NCBI RefSeq assembly: GCF_002811245.1
Contig: NZ_NIVQ01000004.1
Coordinates: forward strand, 124,001-188,000
Reading direction: 5' to 3'
Source: Vibrio salilacus
GTDB lineage: Bacteria > Pseudomonadota > Gammaproteobacteria > Enterobacterales > Vibrionaceae
DNA: 64,000 nucleotides
Below the pieces are notes generated by a model. It was not told where the DNA came from. It saw only the letters and a list, made by a program, of their open reading frames with translations, and did no database searches. A program made the position numbers and the translations under genes. Below, piece after piece: positions 9,197 through 19,262 of this stretch (the first letter of the stretch is position 1; each line of letters starts with the position of its first letter).

Positions 9197-10207
9197 TTAA
9201 ATGTTTTTAACAATATCTCGTACCAATCCAGGGCCTTTATAAATAAAGCCAGAGTAGACCTGAACCAGATTTGCACCAGCCATCATCTTCTCTTTTGCCG
9301 CAACATATGAATCAACACCACCAACACCAATGATCGGGACTTGGTTATTAAGCTCTTGATGTAAACGACGAACCACTTCGGTACTACGTAATTGCACAGG
9401 TCGACCACTTAGGCCCCCTGCTTCGTTCGCATGTTTCATACCTTCAACAATTGAACGGTCTAGTGTTGTATTGGTCGCGATCACGCCATCAATCTGGTTT
9501 TTGATCAGTGACTGGCAAATTTGGCTGATCTCATCATCACTAAGATCCGGTGCGATCTTTAGAGCAAGAGGCACATATTTATTATGCAGCTTCGCTAACT
9601 CGGCTTGTTTGGCTTTTAACTCAACAAGAAGTTCATCCAATGCTTCACCATATTGTAATGAACGTAATCCTGGTGTATTCGGTGATGAGATATTCACTGC
9701 GATGTAATCAGCGTACTGATAGACTTTATCCATACAGATCAAATAGTCTTCTGCACCCTTTTCGATTGGTGTGTCTTTATTTTTACCAATGTTGATACCA
9801 AGAACACAGCTGTATTTGGCTTTCTTGACATTTTCAATCAGGTTATCGACACCTAAGTTATTAAAACCCATCCGATTGATGATGCCTTCTGCCTCAACAA
9901 GACGGAATAAACGTGGTTTGTCATTGCCTGATTGAGGTCGCGGCGTGACCGTTCCTACTTCAACAAAGCCAAAGCCCATCGCATCAAAAGCTTCTATGCA
10001 TTCACCATTTTTATCAAGCCCTGCAGCAAGTCCAACCGGATTACGGAACGTTAGCCCCATGCATTCGACTGGGCGATGTGGTAGCTGTTGACGATAAAGA
10101 AGATCGAGTGGTGTACCCGTAAGGCGTTTGAAGTTTTGAATTGCAAGATCATGTGCCTTTTCGGCATCAAGTTGGAAAAAGCCAGTTCTGGCTAGACGGT
10201 AAAGCAT
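9197..10207 (-). CDS. pyrD: Dihydroorotate dehydrogenase (quinone), class 2
   Basis: Membrane-associated FMN flavoenzyme that oxidises dihydroorotate to orotate with quinone as acceptor, the fourth step of pyrimidine synthesis. 336 residues, the E. coli length. The N-terminal amphipathic helix [20 protein letters not shown] marks class 2 (quinone-linked). FMN and substrate motifs are present: AGLDKNGE (about 63), [16 protein letters not shown] (about 80), the catalytic Ser in [10 protein letters not shown] (about 173) and GVGGVDS (about 298). A strong GGAGG precedes the ATG. It is flanked by the gdhB terminator upstream and its own terminator downstream, so it is transcribed alone. Confidence 0.98.
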   Translation of the reverse strand: MLYRLARTGFFQLDAEKAHDLAIQNFKRLTGTPLDLLYRQQLPHRPVECMGLTFRNPVGLAAGLDKNGECIEAFDAMGFGFVEVGTVTPRPQSGNDKPRLFRLVEAEGIINRMGFNNLGVDNLIENVKKAKYSCVLGINIGKNKDTPIEKGAEDYLICMDKVYQYADYIAVNISSPNTPGLRSLQYGEALDELLVELKAKQAELAKLHNKYVPLALKIAPDLSDDEISQICQSLIKNQIDGVIATNTTLDRSIVEGMKHANEAGGLSGRPVQLRSTEVVRRLHQELNNQVPIIGVGGVDSYVAAKEKMMAGANLVQVYSGFIYKGPGLVRDIVKNI

Positions 10208-10221
10208 TGTGCCTCCGAAAG

Positions 10222-10249
10222 AAAAAAGCCCCGTGTAAACGGGGCTGTA
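10222..10249 (-). terminator. Terminator of gdhB
   Basis: Minus strand AGCCCCGT, loop TTAC, ACGGGGCT then TTTTTT; 45 bases past the gdhB stop. Confidence 0.9.
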
Positions 10250-10294
10250 TTATTCAATGTTTTACCGAAAAATTCAACGAATTAAAGCAATCGT

Positions 10295-13200
10295 TTACTC
10301 ATTGGCTGAACAATTTAAGTTAAGCAGCATGAGTTCACGCAGTGCAACAGAGAACTTAGCGAATTCGTGTACTGAACCGACTTTGAATTCGTTGAGGATA
10401 TTTTCCCAACGGTGCAACGACATTTCGTTGGCCACAATCCAGTCATCTAATGCTTTCATCACATCGAAATCTTCAGGCTCACAAGCACAGTTTAACACCT
10501 GACCTGTCAATTGACGTTGTTGCCAATCGAGATCTTCACGGAATGCAGCACGTGCAAGAGCTTGCCAGTTATTATCGACCGCTTGGCCGTTAATCTGTTT
10601 CAAGAACCAATGCAACGACAAGCGATCACCAAGGTTGAAGTACAATTTTGCGGTCTTCTCAATTCCTTTTCCTGCCTCTCGAGACACGGTTGATATGTCC
10701 AGAGCTGAGTAGAGGCTAGAAAGACGAGCAACGTAATTCGCCAGTTCGGTACTAATTCCCTGTTCGATCCACGCTTGTGCCATATCGTTATGTTCTTCAA
10801 CTTCCGATGGAACCAGCATCTGATCAAGATGTGTTTTGATAGTATCAACATCAGCTTGATAAAGCTCAATTAGGGCTTTAACTGACTGTTTACCCTTGCG
10901 GTTGCGCAATAACCAACGTGACAAACGACGTAGAGTACGACGCACATAAAAGATCATGCTGTATTGTGCTTGAGTTGTAGCCTCATTATCTAGCGCACGG
11001 ACCTGTTCTAACACTTTACCTAGGCCAAATATTTCACGAGATGCGGCATATGCATTGCAAATATCGATTACGTTTGCCCCAGTCTCTTCTTGCAGACGCG
11101 TAACGAAGTTACATCCCATTTCGTTAACCATTTGATTAGCAAGTGCTGTCGCAATGATTTCTGCTCTCAACGGATGGTTGTTCATCTGCTGAGAATAGTT
11201 ACGGCGTAACTCGGTTGGGAAGTAGTTAGTTAACTGCTCGGCATGGAAATCGTCATTGGCAATGTCTTCATGAACTAACTGCTCTTTCAATACCATTTTA
11301 GCGTAAGCCACAAGCACTGACAGCTCAGGACGAGTAAGTGCCATCCCTTGTTTTTCACGTTCTAATAGTGTTTCATCATCAGGAATATACTCTAAGGCAC
11401 GATCAAGATAGCCCGCTTTCTCCATTGCATGAATAAAGCGAATTTGTTCTTTGACCAGTGACGTACCTTGCTGCTCAGTCACAGAGATTGACTCGGATTG
11501 GCAGTAGGCATCATCAAGAACGATTTCGCCCACTTCTTCTTCCATCGACTCAAGGATCTTGTTGCGCTGTTTAACGGTAAGATCACCGTTTGCAACCAAG
11601 CCATTTAAAAAGATCTTAATGTTTACTTCATTATCCGAACAGTCTACACCGCCAACATTGTCAACGAAGTCGGTATTAACACGGCCACCATTGAGAGCAT
11701 ATTCAATACGACCGAGCTGAGTCATACCTAAGTTGCCGCCTTCTCCGATCACTTTCGCTTTCAGATCACGACCATCGATACGCAATACATCGTTGGCACG
11801 GTCACCTACGTCGGTATGAGTTTCAGTTGACGCTTTAACATAAGTACCAATACCGCCGTTCCAAAGTAGATCAACCTTCATCGAAAGGATCATCTTAATC
11901 AGATCATTCGGTGCTACTGATGCTTTCTTAGTACGGAGCATTTTTTGGATTTCTGGCGTCAAGGCAATCGATTTTGCACGACGTGAGAAAATACCACCGC
12001 CCTGTGAGATAAGTTTTGGATTGTAATCTTCCCAACTTGAACGAGGCAGATTGAACAAACGGTTACGCTCTTCCCAACCAGACTTTGAATCAGGGTTTGG
12101 ATCAATGAAGATGTGCATATGGTTAAATGCGGCTTGCAAGCGAATATGCTTAGAAAGCAACATACCATTACCAAATACATCACCCGCCATGTCACCCACG
12201 CCAATCGCAGTAAAGTCGGTGGTTTGACAGTTGATGCCCATTTCACGGAAATGACGCTTAACCGATTCCCAGCCACCTTTCGCCGTGATCCCCATGGCCT
12301 TATGATCGTAACCGTTAGAGCCACCGGAGGCAAAAGCATCACCTAGCCAGAAGTTATACTCTGCTGAAACAGAGTTAGCTAAATCAGAGAAAGTTGCTGT
12401 CCCCTTATCAGCGGCAACGACCAAATACGGATCGTCTTCGTCATGACGCACCACACCGGTTGGGTGTACCACCTCACCTTCAATGATGTTGTCAGATACA
12501 TCAAGCAGCGCGCGGATAAAACGTTTATAACAACGCTGACCTTCAGCAAAGATTTCATCGCGACCACTGAACGTATGTTGACGCTTACAGACAAAACCAC
12601 CTTTAGCACCAACCGGAACAATGACGGTGTTTTTTACTTGTTGCGCTTTCACCAAGCCTAAAATCTCGGTGCGGAAATCTTCTTGGCGATCCGACCAACG
12701 CAAGCCACCGCGAGCTACTTTTCCACCACGCAAATGAACACCCTCGATGTCGGGTGCGTAAACGAATATTTCAAATGCAGGTACAGGTTGCGGAATATCA
12801 GGGATTTCACTTGGCTTCATTTTGAGTGCTAGCCAAGGTTTATGCTGCTTATTGTCGTCGACTTGATAGTAGTTGGTACGTAACGTCGCCGTGATCATTT
12901 CCATGTAGCGGCGAATAATTCGATCATCATCCAAGCTTTCAACATGATCTAGCTGCTCTGCCATCTTATTGATCAGATCGGTTTGACCTTTCTGACTACC
13001 CTTAGATTTTGGCTCAAAGCGCTTAGCAAATAATTCCACCAGCCCTTTGGCTAATTCTGGATAATGACTAAGGGTGTCTTCAATATATTGTTGACTGAAT
13101 GGGAAACCGACTTGACGCATGTAACGAGCATAAGCACGAAGAATAGAAATCTCGCGCCCCGTTAATGAAGCACCTAATACTAAGCGGTTAAAGCCATCAC

Positions 13201-15136
13201 TTTCGAGTTCACCCGCCCAAATGGCGGCAAATGCTTGTTGGAAACGATCACGAGCTTCACGAAGATCGACGGTTTTGTCGCTCTTATGCAGCATCGAGAA
13301 ATCTAAAATCCAATAGACTTGACCATTGGCCTTACGCACTTCATATGGCGATTCACCAATAACGCGCAAACCGAGATTTTCTAGCATTGGCATCACATCG
13401 GATAGATGGATAGGCTCGTCACGGTGGTATAGCTTGAGTCTCACTGATTTAGAATCAGCGCCTAATTCTTGTGGACGGTAAAACAACATGCCCAGCTTGT
13501 CGTCATCATTGAGCTTCTCTAAACGCTCAATGTCTGCCACTGCTGAACCAGGCAAAACGTCTTCTTTGTAGGAGCGAGGGAAAGCACGCAAATACTCTTT
13601 CGAGAGCGGTAGGCCTTTACTTTCACCAAAATTTGCCACGATCGCTTCGGATAGACGATCATCCCAAGTTGAAGATGCTTCCATTAAGTTTTGCTCAATC
13701 GTTTTAACGTCAACGTCCATATTGTTATTATCAACACGAACAATGTAATGTGTGCGAGCCAACGGACTCTCAGAAAAGTAAGTGGTGAACTCCACTTCTT
13801 GCTGACAGCCAAAATACTGTTTGAGAATGCGCTGGGTGTGGCGTCGAAGCTCGGTGTTATAACGATCTTTCGTTACATAAACCATGCAGCTGAAGAAGCG
13901 CCCAAACGGATCTTTACGCACAAAGAGGCGCAATAGATCGCGGTCTTGCATCTGGACAACACCCATTCCCACTTCAAGTAACTCATCTTCTTTCGCTTGT
14001 AGAAGTTCGTCACGGGGGTAGTTTTCAAGAATATTGTGCAGTGCTTTGAAAGAGTACGAGCCTTCACGGTAACCGCTCGTGTTAAGAATTCGCTCCACTT
14101 TTTCACGAATAAGTGGAATATCCGCCACACTCTGGTTGTACACCGCTGAGGTATATAGGCCAGTAAAGCGATGTTCACCAATAACTTTGCCATTCTCATC
14201 GAATTTCTTAATACCGATATAATCCGTGTACGCAGGTCTATGAATTCTTGATGGGCGATTGCCTTTAGTCACAATCAGCAAGAAAGGTTTCTTTACTTCA
14301 AGACGCGCTGAGTCGGAAAAGTCGTTAAGATTAACGGTACGCACTCGTTCTCGATTAGCAAATAAGCCTAAGCCTTTATCAGGCGTTGGCCTTAGTTCAG
14401 CATCGCCATCAACGGTCACTAAGTCATACTCTTTGTAACCCATAAAGGTAAAGTTATGATCACCTAACCAACGTAGGAACTGGATAGATTCATCATAACG
14501 ATCACGTTCGATCGCTATTTTGCCCTTTTGAGCTTCGACCACTGAGGTCACTTGCTCAAGTTTTTCGACCATCAATAACCAGTCTTGAACAACCAGTCCT
14601 GCGTCATTAAGAATACTTAACAACTCTTGCTTAAGTGATGCCATAGTTTCTTTATCACTAAGGCGATCAACCTCAATGTGGAACAGAGACTGTAGTGCGC
14701 CCTCTCCAGCATTGATTGAAACAATCTCTCCCTTTCCAGTGCGATCAATTTGCGTCGGTCCGTGGAGCATTAAGTGTGATGAAAGATCTAAACGACTTAA
14801 GGCCATTTTTACTGAGTCGACTAGGAAGGGACAATCGGGCACCACAATCTCAACAATGGTATGAGTAGATTGCCAACCTTGGCGACTTACCGTCGGGTTA
14901 AAAACTCGGACAGAGAGTTCATCAGCTTTTTTCTCATTAATATGGTGCCATAAAGAAATAACGGCACCATACAGATCCGATTCATTACGTTCGATAAGAT
15001 CGTCTTGAGAAATGTTGCTAAAGAGATGTTGAGCAAGTTGGGTGACTAGGGGTTGATGAGCAAGCTCGAGTTTGTCTTGAATAAGCTTGTAAACTTTTTC
15101 AAGCAGAACCGGCATCAATGTTTCACGCGCGGTCAT
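10295..15136 (-). CDS. gdhB: NAD-dependent glutamate dehydrogenase, large (GDH-180) type
   Basis: 1,613-residue catabolic enzyme converting glutamate to 2-oxoglutarate and ammonia with NAD+. It has the long regulatory N-terminal region (ACT-like segments, roughly 1-700), the catalytic core with RGGLRWSDRQEDFRTEILGL and KNTVIVPVGAKGGF (about 820-865), a nucleotide-binding region including IGEGGNLGMTQLGRIEYA (about 1135) and GGVDCSDNEVNIKI, and a long helical C-terminal region. ATG at 15136 is preferred over the TTG 15 bases upstream since GGAG lies about 10 bases before it. Monocistronic: followed by a terminator before pyrD. Such enzymes serve growth on amino acids as carbon source and are usually allosterically regulated. 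Confidence 0.96.
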   Translation of the reverse strand: MTARETLMPVLLEKVYKLIQDKLELAHQPLVTQLAQHLFSNISQDDLIERNESDLYGAVISLWHHINEKKADELSVRVFNPTVSRQGWQSTHTIVEIVVPDCPFLVDSVKMALSRLDLSSHLMLHGPTQIDRTGKGEIVSINAGEGALQSLFHIEVDRLSDKETMASLKQELLSILNDAGLVVQDWLLMVEKLEQVTSVVEAQKGKIAIERDRYDESIQFLRWLGDHNFTFMGYKEYDLVTVDGDAELRPTPDKGLGLFANRERVRTVNLNDFSDSARLEVKKPFLLIVTKGNRPSRIHRPAYTDYIGIKKFDENGKVIGEHRFTGLYTSAVYNQSVADIPLIREKVERILNTSGYREGSYSFKALHNILENYPRDELLQAKEDELLEVGMGVVQMQDRDLLRLFVRKDPFGRFFSCMVYVTKDRYNTELRRHTQRILKQYFGCQQEVEFTTYFSESPLARTHYIVRVDNNNMDVDVKTIEQNLMEASSTWDDRLSEAIVANFGESKGLPLSKEYLRAFPRSYKEDVLPGSAVADIERLEKLNDDDKLGMLFYRPQELGADSKSVRLKLYHRDEPIHLSDVMPMLENLGLRVIGESPYEVRKANGQVYWILDFSMLHKSDKTVDLREARDRFQQAFAAIWAGELESDGFNRLVLGASLTGREISILRAYARYMRQVGFPFSQQYIEDTLSHYPELAKGLVELFAKRFEPKSKGSQKGQTDLINKMAEQLDHVESLDDDRIIRRYMEMITATLRTNYYQVDDNKQHKPWLALKMKPSEIPDIPQPVPAFEIFVYAPDIEGVHLRGGKVARGGLRWSDRQEDFRTEILGLVKAQQVKNTVIVPVGAKGGFVCKRQHTFSGRDEIFAEGQRCYKRFIRALLDVSDNIIEGEVVHPTGVVRHDEDDPYLVVAADKGTATFSDLANSVSAEYNFWLGDAFASGGSNGYDHKAMGITAKGGWESVKRHFREMGINCQTTDFTAIGVGDMAGDVFGNGMLLSKHIRLQAAFNHMHIFIDPNPDSKSGWEERNRLFNLPRSSWEDYNPKLISQGGGIFSRRAKSIALTPEIQKMLRTKKASVAPNDLIKMILSMKVDLLWNGGIGTYVKASTETHTDVGDRANDVLRIDGRDLKAKVIGEGGNLGMTQLGRIEYALNGGRVNTDFVDNVGGVDCSDNEVNIKIFLNGLVANGDLTVKQRNKILESMEEEVGEIVLDDAYCQSESISVTEQQGTSLVKEQIRFIHAMEKAGYLDRALEYIPDDETLLEREKQGMALTRPELSVLVAYAKMVLKEQLVHEDIANDDFHAEQLTNYFPTELRRNYSQQMNNHPLRAEIIATALANQMVNEMGCNFVTRLQEETGANVIDICNAYAASREIFGLGKVLEQVRALDNEATTQAQYSMIFYVRRTLRRLSRWLLRNRKGKQSVKALIELYQADVDTIKTHLDQMLVPSEVEEHNDMAQAWIEQGISTELANYVARLSSLYSALDISTVSREAGKGIEKTAKLYFNLGDRLSLHWFLKQINGQAVDNNWQALARAAFREDLDWQQRQLTGQVLNCACEPEDFDVMKALDDWIVANEMSLHRWENILNEFKVGSVHEFAKFSVALRELMLLNLNCSANE

Positions 15137-15324
15137 AATCACACTCCACAATTAGAATTGTATGTATTTTTGAGGGATGTTGTAAGCATAGTGCTTAACA
15201 CGGGTAATGCCGCTTCATTGTAAAAGCTTTATTGATAAATAGTTAATTCTTTTGGGAGTAGTAAGAGGTGAAATGTTTGATATTGTGACTAAGGTTCTAT
15301 TTAAACTTCTATAAAATCAGTTGC

Positions 15325-15543
15325 TCACAGAAGTTCCAGCTTTATAAACTTATGTTTTTGGTCAGTTGTTAATCTGAAGCGCCCTTTTAAACCAATTTGA
15401 CTAACAAAAGGCCTGAAACGAGATGCAGGTAATTGCAAGCGTAACCCACTGTCAGTTATGACTAAAATGTTGCTTGCGACACCATTGTAGTGTGACAAGA
15501 AAGTTTGATAAGAAATATTGAGAGTAAAATAATAATGGTTCAT
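15325..15543 (-). CDS. DUF2835 family protein
   Basis: 72-residue protein of unknown function. The family pattern is visible: YYFTLNISYQTFL at the start, then LRLQLPASRFRPF and GLKGRFRLTTDQKHKFIKLE at the end. DUF2835 occurs in marine gammaproteobacteria, often close to gdhB or pepN. It sits alone between pepN and gdhB on the same strand, with no strong Shine-Dalgarno sequence. A structural or PilZ-like role has been suggested only by fold; I infer no function. Confidence 0.78.
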   Translation of the reverse strand: MNHYYFTLNISYQTFLSHYNGVASNILVITDSGLRLQLPASRFRPFVSQIGLKGRFRLTTDQKHKFIKLELL

Positions 15544-15599
15544 AAATTGGTTAAAAAAGTAACGTTATTGGCTGAGCCTCAAGATGACTGTATAAATAA

Positions 15600-15625
15600 A
15601 CAGTAGCACCGAAAGGTACTACTGT
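15600..15625 (-). terminator. Terminator of pepN
   Basis: Minus strand ACAGTAGTACC, loop TTTC, GGTGCTACTGT then TTTATTT, 15 bases beyond the pepN stop. One mismatch. Confidence 0.8.
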
Positions 15626-15639
15626 TTTACTGCGCTTGA

Positions 15640-18246
15640 TTAAGATTCGAGTGCTTTATTCACTTTCTCAAATAGATCGTTAGCAAGATTATCCATTGCT
15701 CGTAACTCTTCTAACTGCTGCTTGATAAGTAGTTGACGCGTTTCATCATACTTAGCAAACTTAAGTAATGGATCAATTAAACGCGATGCCACTTGTGGGT
15801 TGCTGCTGTTAAGTTGACGTAGAATTTCCCCAGCAAACTGATACCCTTCACCACTCTTGGCATGAAAACGGACCGGGTTCATATTCAAAAACGACCCTAT
15901 TAAGCTACGGGTACGGTTGGGGTTTTTCAGACTGAATGCCTCGTGACTCATGGTTTGCTTTATCACCTCAAGCGCATTTTCAGCTGGGTTAGCACCTTGG
16001 AGTGCAAACCATTTATCCATCACCAAGCCATCGTGCTTCCACTGGTTACTGTAGTCAGCCATCAATGACTCACGACAAGCCAGCTGAGCACTATTGGCTG
16101 CGCTCATCGCGGCAATAGTGTCTGTCATGTTATTGGCACTGTTATACTGAGTTTTCACTAAATGGTTACCCTGCGCAGTATACGCAAGTAAGCCCAACGC
16201 ACTATTACGTAGCGATCGTTGACCAATCGATGCGTGGTCAACCGTGTAATCGGCTTGTTTTAAGCTGTGATATAGCGCACTCAATTCATCTTCAAGTTCA
16301 GTCGCTAAAATCACTTTGAACGCTTTCAACACTTGAGCAATTGCATCAATATCTACTTGTTTATACCATCCCATCACTTCGTTATGGCTTGGCAAGGCCA
16401 TCATTTCGGCAATAAATGCTGGCTCCAGCTGATCGGATAATAGTACACCACGGAAGGCATCAACCACTGCTGGCGGCAATGCAACGTCTCGTTGTGCTTG
16501 CACGTCTGCTACGCCATCACGAATGTATTTTGCCAACAGCATTTGTCCTGCATCCCAACGAGCAAATTCATTGCGTGCATGAACCATCAAGAAAATGAGC
16601 TCTTGGTCGCTGTAGTCATATTCAAGTTTTACTGGGGCCGAAAACTCGCGTAATAATGAAGGGATAGGCTGCTCGGTAACATTGTCAAACACAAAGCTTT
16701 GCTTGGCCTCGGTGACACTGAGTACATTATTGATTGGATTTCCGTTACATTGTAACTCAATCACTTCACCGTTATTCGTGTACAACTCAACGTCGAATGG
16801 AATATGTAGCGGTTGTTTGTCTGCCTGATCTTGTGTCGGTTCCGTGGATTGTTCAATCGTTAACGTGTAAGTTTTCGCCGCCTGATTGTACTCACTCGAC
16901 ACGCTAACCGTTGGTGTCCCCGATTGGCTGTACCATAAACGGAATTGTGTTAAATCAACACCTGACGCATCTTCCATCGCCGCGACAAAATCTTCGCATG
17001 TTGCTGCTGTCCCATCATGGCGCTCAAAGTACAATTTCATGCCTTTTTGGAAACCTTCTTCACCCAATAGAGTGTGCATCATACGAATGACTTCGCTGCC
17101 TTTCTCATACACGGTCAAAGTGTAGAAGTTGTTCATCTCTATCACTTTTTCTGGGCGGATCGGATGTGACATCGGGCTTGCGTCCTCAGCAAATTGAGGA
17201 CCACGAATAATACGTACATTATTAATACGGTTCACCGCACGAGAACCTAGATCAGAAGAAAACTCTTGATCGCGGAATACCGTTAGACCTTCTTTAAGAC
17301 TTAACTGAAACCAATCTCGACATGTCACACGATTACCTGTCCAGTTATGGAAATACTCATGACCGATAACCGCTTCGATACCCAGGTAGTCGGTATCCGT
17401 CGCGGTTTTTTCATTGGCGAGAACAAATTTAGAGTTAAAGATATTGAGCCCTTTGTTTTCCATCGCGCCCATGTTGAAAAAGTCGACCGCAACAATCATG
17501 TAGATATCTAAGTCATACTCAAGGCCAAAGCGTTCTTCATCCCATTTCATTGAATTAATGAGTGACGTCATCGCATGTGGCGCGCGGTCCAAATTACCTT
17601 TATCAACAAATATTTCGAGATCAACGTTACGCCCAGATTGAGTAACAAATTTGTCGCGTAGGACATCAAAATCGCCAGCCACTAAAGCAAACAAATACGC
17701 TGGTTTCGGATGTGGGTCTTGCCATTGAACCCAATGTCGACCACTTTCAAGTTCACCCTGGGCAACACGATTACCATTACTTAGTAAATAAGGGTATTGG
17801 CTTTTATCAGCAATCACTTTGGTTGTGAACTTCGCCAATACATCGGGACGATCGAGATAATAAGTAATACGGCGGAAACCTTCTGCTTCACACTGGGTAC
17901 AGAATGCACCGCCTGATTTGTACAACCCTTCTAATGCGGTATTAGCTTCGGGATCAATGAGAGTCACTATTTTTAGCTCACATTCTTCAGGCAGTTGATT
18001 GATTTCTAAACTACCCTCGACTTGTTTAAAAGCACTCCAAGCTTCACCGTTAACATGAATACTTTTTAGCGTTAATGCTTCACCATCAAGCTGGATAGTT
18101 GTTGATTCTTTTAGCTGTTTAACGCGGGAAACGGCGCTAACCGTTGTTTGGTTATCGTAAAGATCAAAGGTCAAATCGATATCAGTGATGGTATGCGATG
18201 GAGACTGATAGTCTTTGCGGTATTTGGCTTGTGGAGTCTGAGCCAT
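15640..18246 (-). CDS. pepN: Aminopeptidase N
   Basis: 868-residue M1 zinc aminopeptidase, the main broad-specificity N-terminal exopeptidase of the cytoplasm. Exopeptidase motif MGAMENKG (about 260) and zinc site HEYFHNWTGNR with the third ligand Glu in LKEGLT 19 residues later are intact; the start MAQTPQAKYRKDY aligns with E. coli MTQQPQAKYRHDY. I therefore take the ATG at 18246, preceded by AAGGA, rather than an ATG 13 codons upstream. Single gene with terminators on both sides. Confidence 0.97.
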   Translation of the reverse strand: MAQTPQAKYRKDYQSPSHTITDIDLTFDLYDNQTTVSAVSRVKQLKESTTIQLDGEALTLKSIHVNGEAWSAFKQVEGSLEINQLPEECELKIVTLIDPEANTALEGLYKSGGAFCTQCEAEGFRRITYYLDRPDVLAKFTTKVIADKSQYPYLLSNGNRVAQGELESGRHWVQWQDPHPKPAYLFALVAGDFDVLRDKFVTQSGRNVDLEIFVDKGNLDRAPHAMTSLINSMKWDEERFGLEYDLDIYMIVAVDFFNMGAMENKGLNIFNSKFVLANEKTATDTDYLGIEAVIGHEYFHNWTGNRVTCRDWFQLSLKEGLTVFRDQEFSSDLGSRAVNRINNVRIIRGPQFAEDASPMSHPIRPEKVIEMNNFYTLTVYEKGSEVIRMMHTLLGEEGFQKGMKLYFERHDGTAATCEDFVAAMEDASGVDLTQFRLWYSQSGTPTVSVSSEYNQAAKTYTLTIEQSTEPTQDQADKQPLHIPFDVELYTNNGEVIELQCNGNPINNVLSVTEAKQSFVFDNVTEQPIPSLLREFSAPVKLEYDYSDQELIFLMVHARNEFARWDAGQMLLAKYIRDGVADVQAQRDVALPPAVVDAFRGVLLSDQLEPAFIAEMMALPSHNEVMGWYKQVDIDAIAQVLKAFKVILATELEDELSALYHSLKQADYTVDHASIGQRSLRNSALGLLAYTAQGNHLVKTQYNSANNMTDTIAAMSAANSAQLACRESLMADYSNQWKHDGLVMDKWFALQGANPAENALEVIKQTMSHEAFSLKNPNRTRSLIGSFLNMNPVRFHAKSGEGYQFAGEILRQLNSSNPQVASRLIDPLLKFAKYDETRQLLIKQQLEELRAMDNLANDLFEKVNKALES

Positions 18247-18354
18247 GTCTAAATCCTTCTGACTAATTAGAGATGAATAGCGCACTGCTTGTGCAGTTTG
18301 AACTCGCGTCGTAAAGACGTCGAATCATTACGTATTAGCTTACCTGTCTCGATA

Positions 18355-18393
18355 CAAAAAAACGAGGTTCCGCTAAGAAATACCTCGTTTTTT
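18355..18393. terminator. Bidirectional terminator between pepN and the secreted-protein gene
   Basis: Stem AAAAAACGAGGT / ACCTCGTTTTTT with a 13-base loop. On the minus strand it ends transcripts from the gene at 18465. Confidence 0.85.
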
Positions 18394-18464
18394 GTCTACA
18401 GATGATGTCGAACTCAAACAATTTGTCTAGAATATCGTCACAGTTCACGCTAATTAGTTATGAC

Positions 18465-19124
18465 TTATCGTATACGGTTCAACACCGCATAGAGGGCGCC
18501 TTCCTCCATTTCTAACGTCAAGATATCTCGATTAAGGGTGTATTTAGTTTCGTGCTCACCATTTTCGTATAACAACACCAAATGTTCATCTTCGGTATAG
18601 TACACACCTCGATGAACAGCCTCATCACCCTCATCATTACTGACTCGAAACATGAAGACAAAATCAGGCTGTAAGATCAAATCGAGCCGATTGACATCAT
18701 TTGAGTCGATATCATCACCTGCCAATTGAGCACTGGACCACATTCCTGCGAGGGAATTAGATAACGCTTTGGTGAAGGTGACACCATTGAGGTTAAGTAA
18801 ATTATGATTGGCAGAATATTGATAAACCTGAGGCTCATCACTATTTAGACCGAGAATAATGGTATCGTCATTGGCCGTATACAAACCTTCCCAATGATCG
18901 ACGGTGTAATCATGCTTTTGTATATCGATTTTAAAACTGTAGTTGGAGTTAAGTGAGAGTTTAATCGCTAAAAACTTTTCTTGCGATTGTTCTGGGTGTG
19001 TATTGACCAAATACCAATCACCAAGTAAAAATGGCTGATCAAATTGGGTTAAATCGCTATTGTCGCGCGCCTGTTCTGCAAACACACTACAGTTGAACAA
19101 AAGTAAAAATAAGGCCATCAATCT
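18465..19124 (-). CDS. Exported protein of unknown function with two similar beta-rich halves
   Basis: I do not recognise the family. A short signal peptide (MRLMALFLLLFNCSVFA, cleavage before EQ) precedes about 200 polar residues. The mature part looks like a tandem duplication: each half opens with a Gly-x-Trp strand (LLGDWYLVN and LAGMWSSAQ), has a beta strand followed by GLYTANDDTIIL or GVYYTEDEHLVLL, a YQY or TKYTL strand, and ends in hydrophobic strands. This resembles small lipocalin-like beta domains. The start at 19124 is chosen because GGAG lies 6 bases before it and the signal peptide then begins normally; ATGs at 19139 and 19166 are alternatives. Stands alone between prc and pepN, with a terminator downstream. 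Confidence 0.65.
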   Translation of the reverse strand, partial: RLMALFLLLFNCSVFAEQARDNSDLTQFDQPFLLGDWYLVNTHPEQSQEKFLAIKLSLNSNYSFKIDIQKHDYTVDHWEGLYTANDDTIILGLNSDEPQVYQYSANHNLLNLNGVTFTKALSNSLAGMWSSAQLAGDDIDSNDVNRLDLILQPDFVFMFRVSNDEGDEAVHRGVYYTEDEHLVLLYENGEHETKYTLNRDILTLEMEEGALYAVLNRIR

Positions 19125-19211
19125 CATAGCGCGCTCCATACTCTTTTTCTTAAGCTTAGGCGCCATGCCAATAATACGCTAAAAAAATTGATCTAAATCA
19201 CATTAATTATT

Positions 19212-19244
19212 GGCAAAAAATAAGCGAGCTCATTAAGCCCGCTT
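19212..19244 (-). terminator. Terminator of prc
   Basis: Minus strand AAGCGGGCT, loop TAATG, AGCTCGCTT then ATTTTTT, about 20 bases after the prc stop. Confidence 0.75.
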
Positions 19245-19262
19245 GATAACTGGATGATATTA

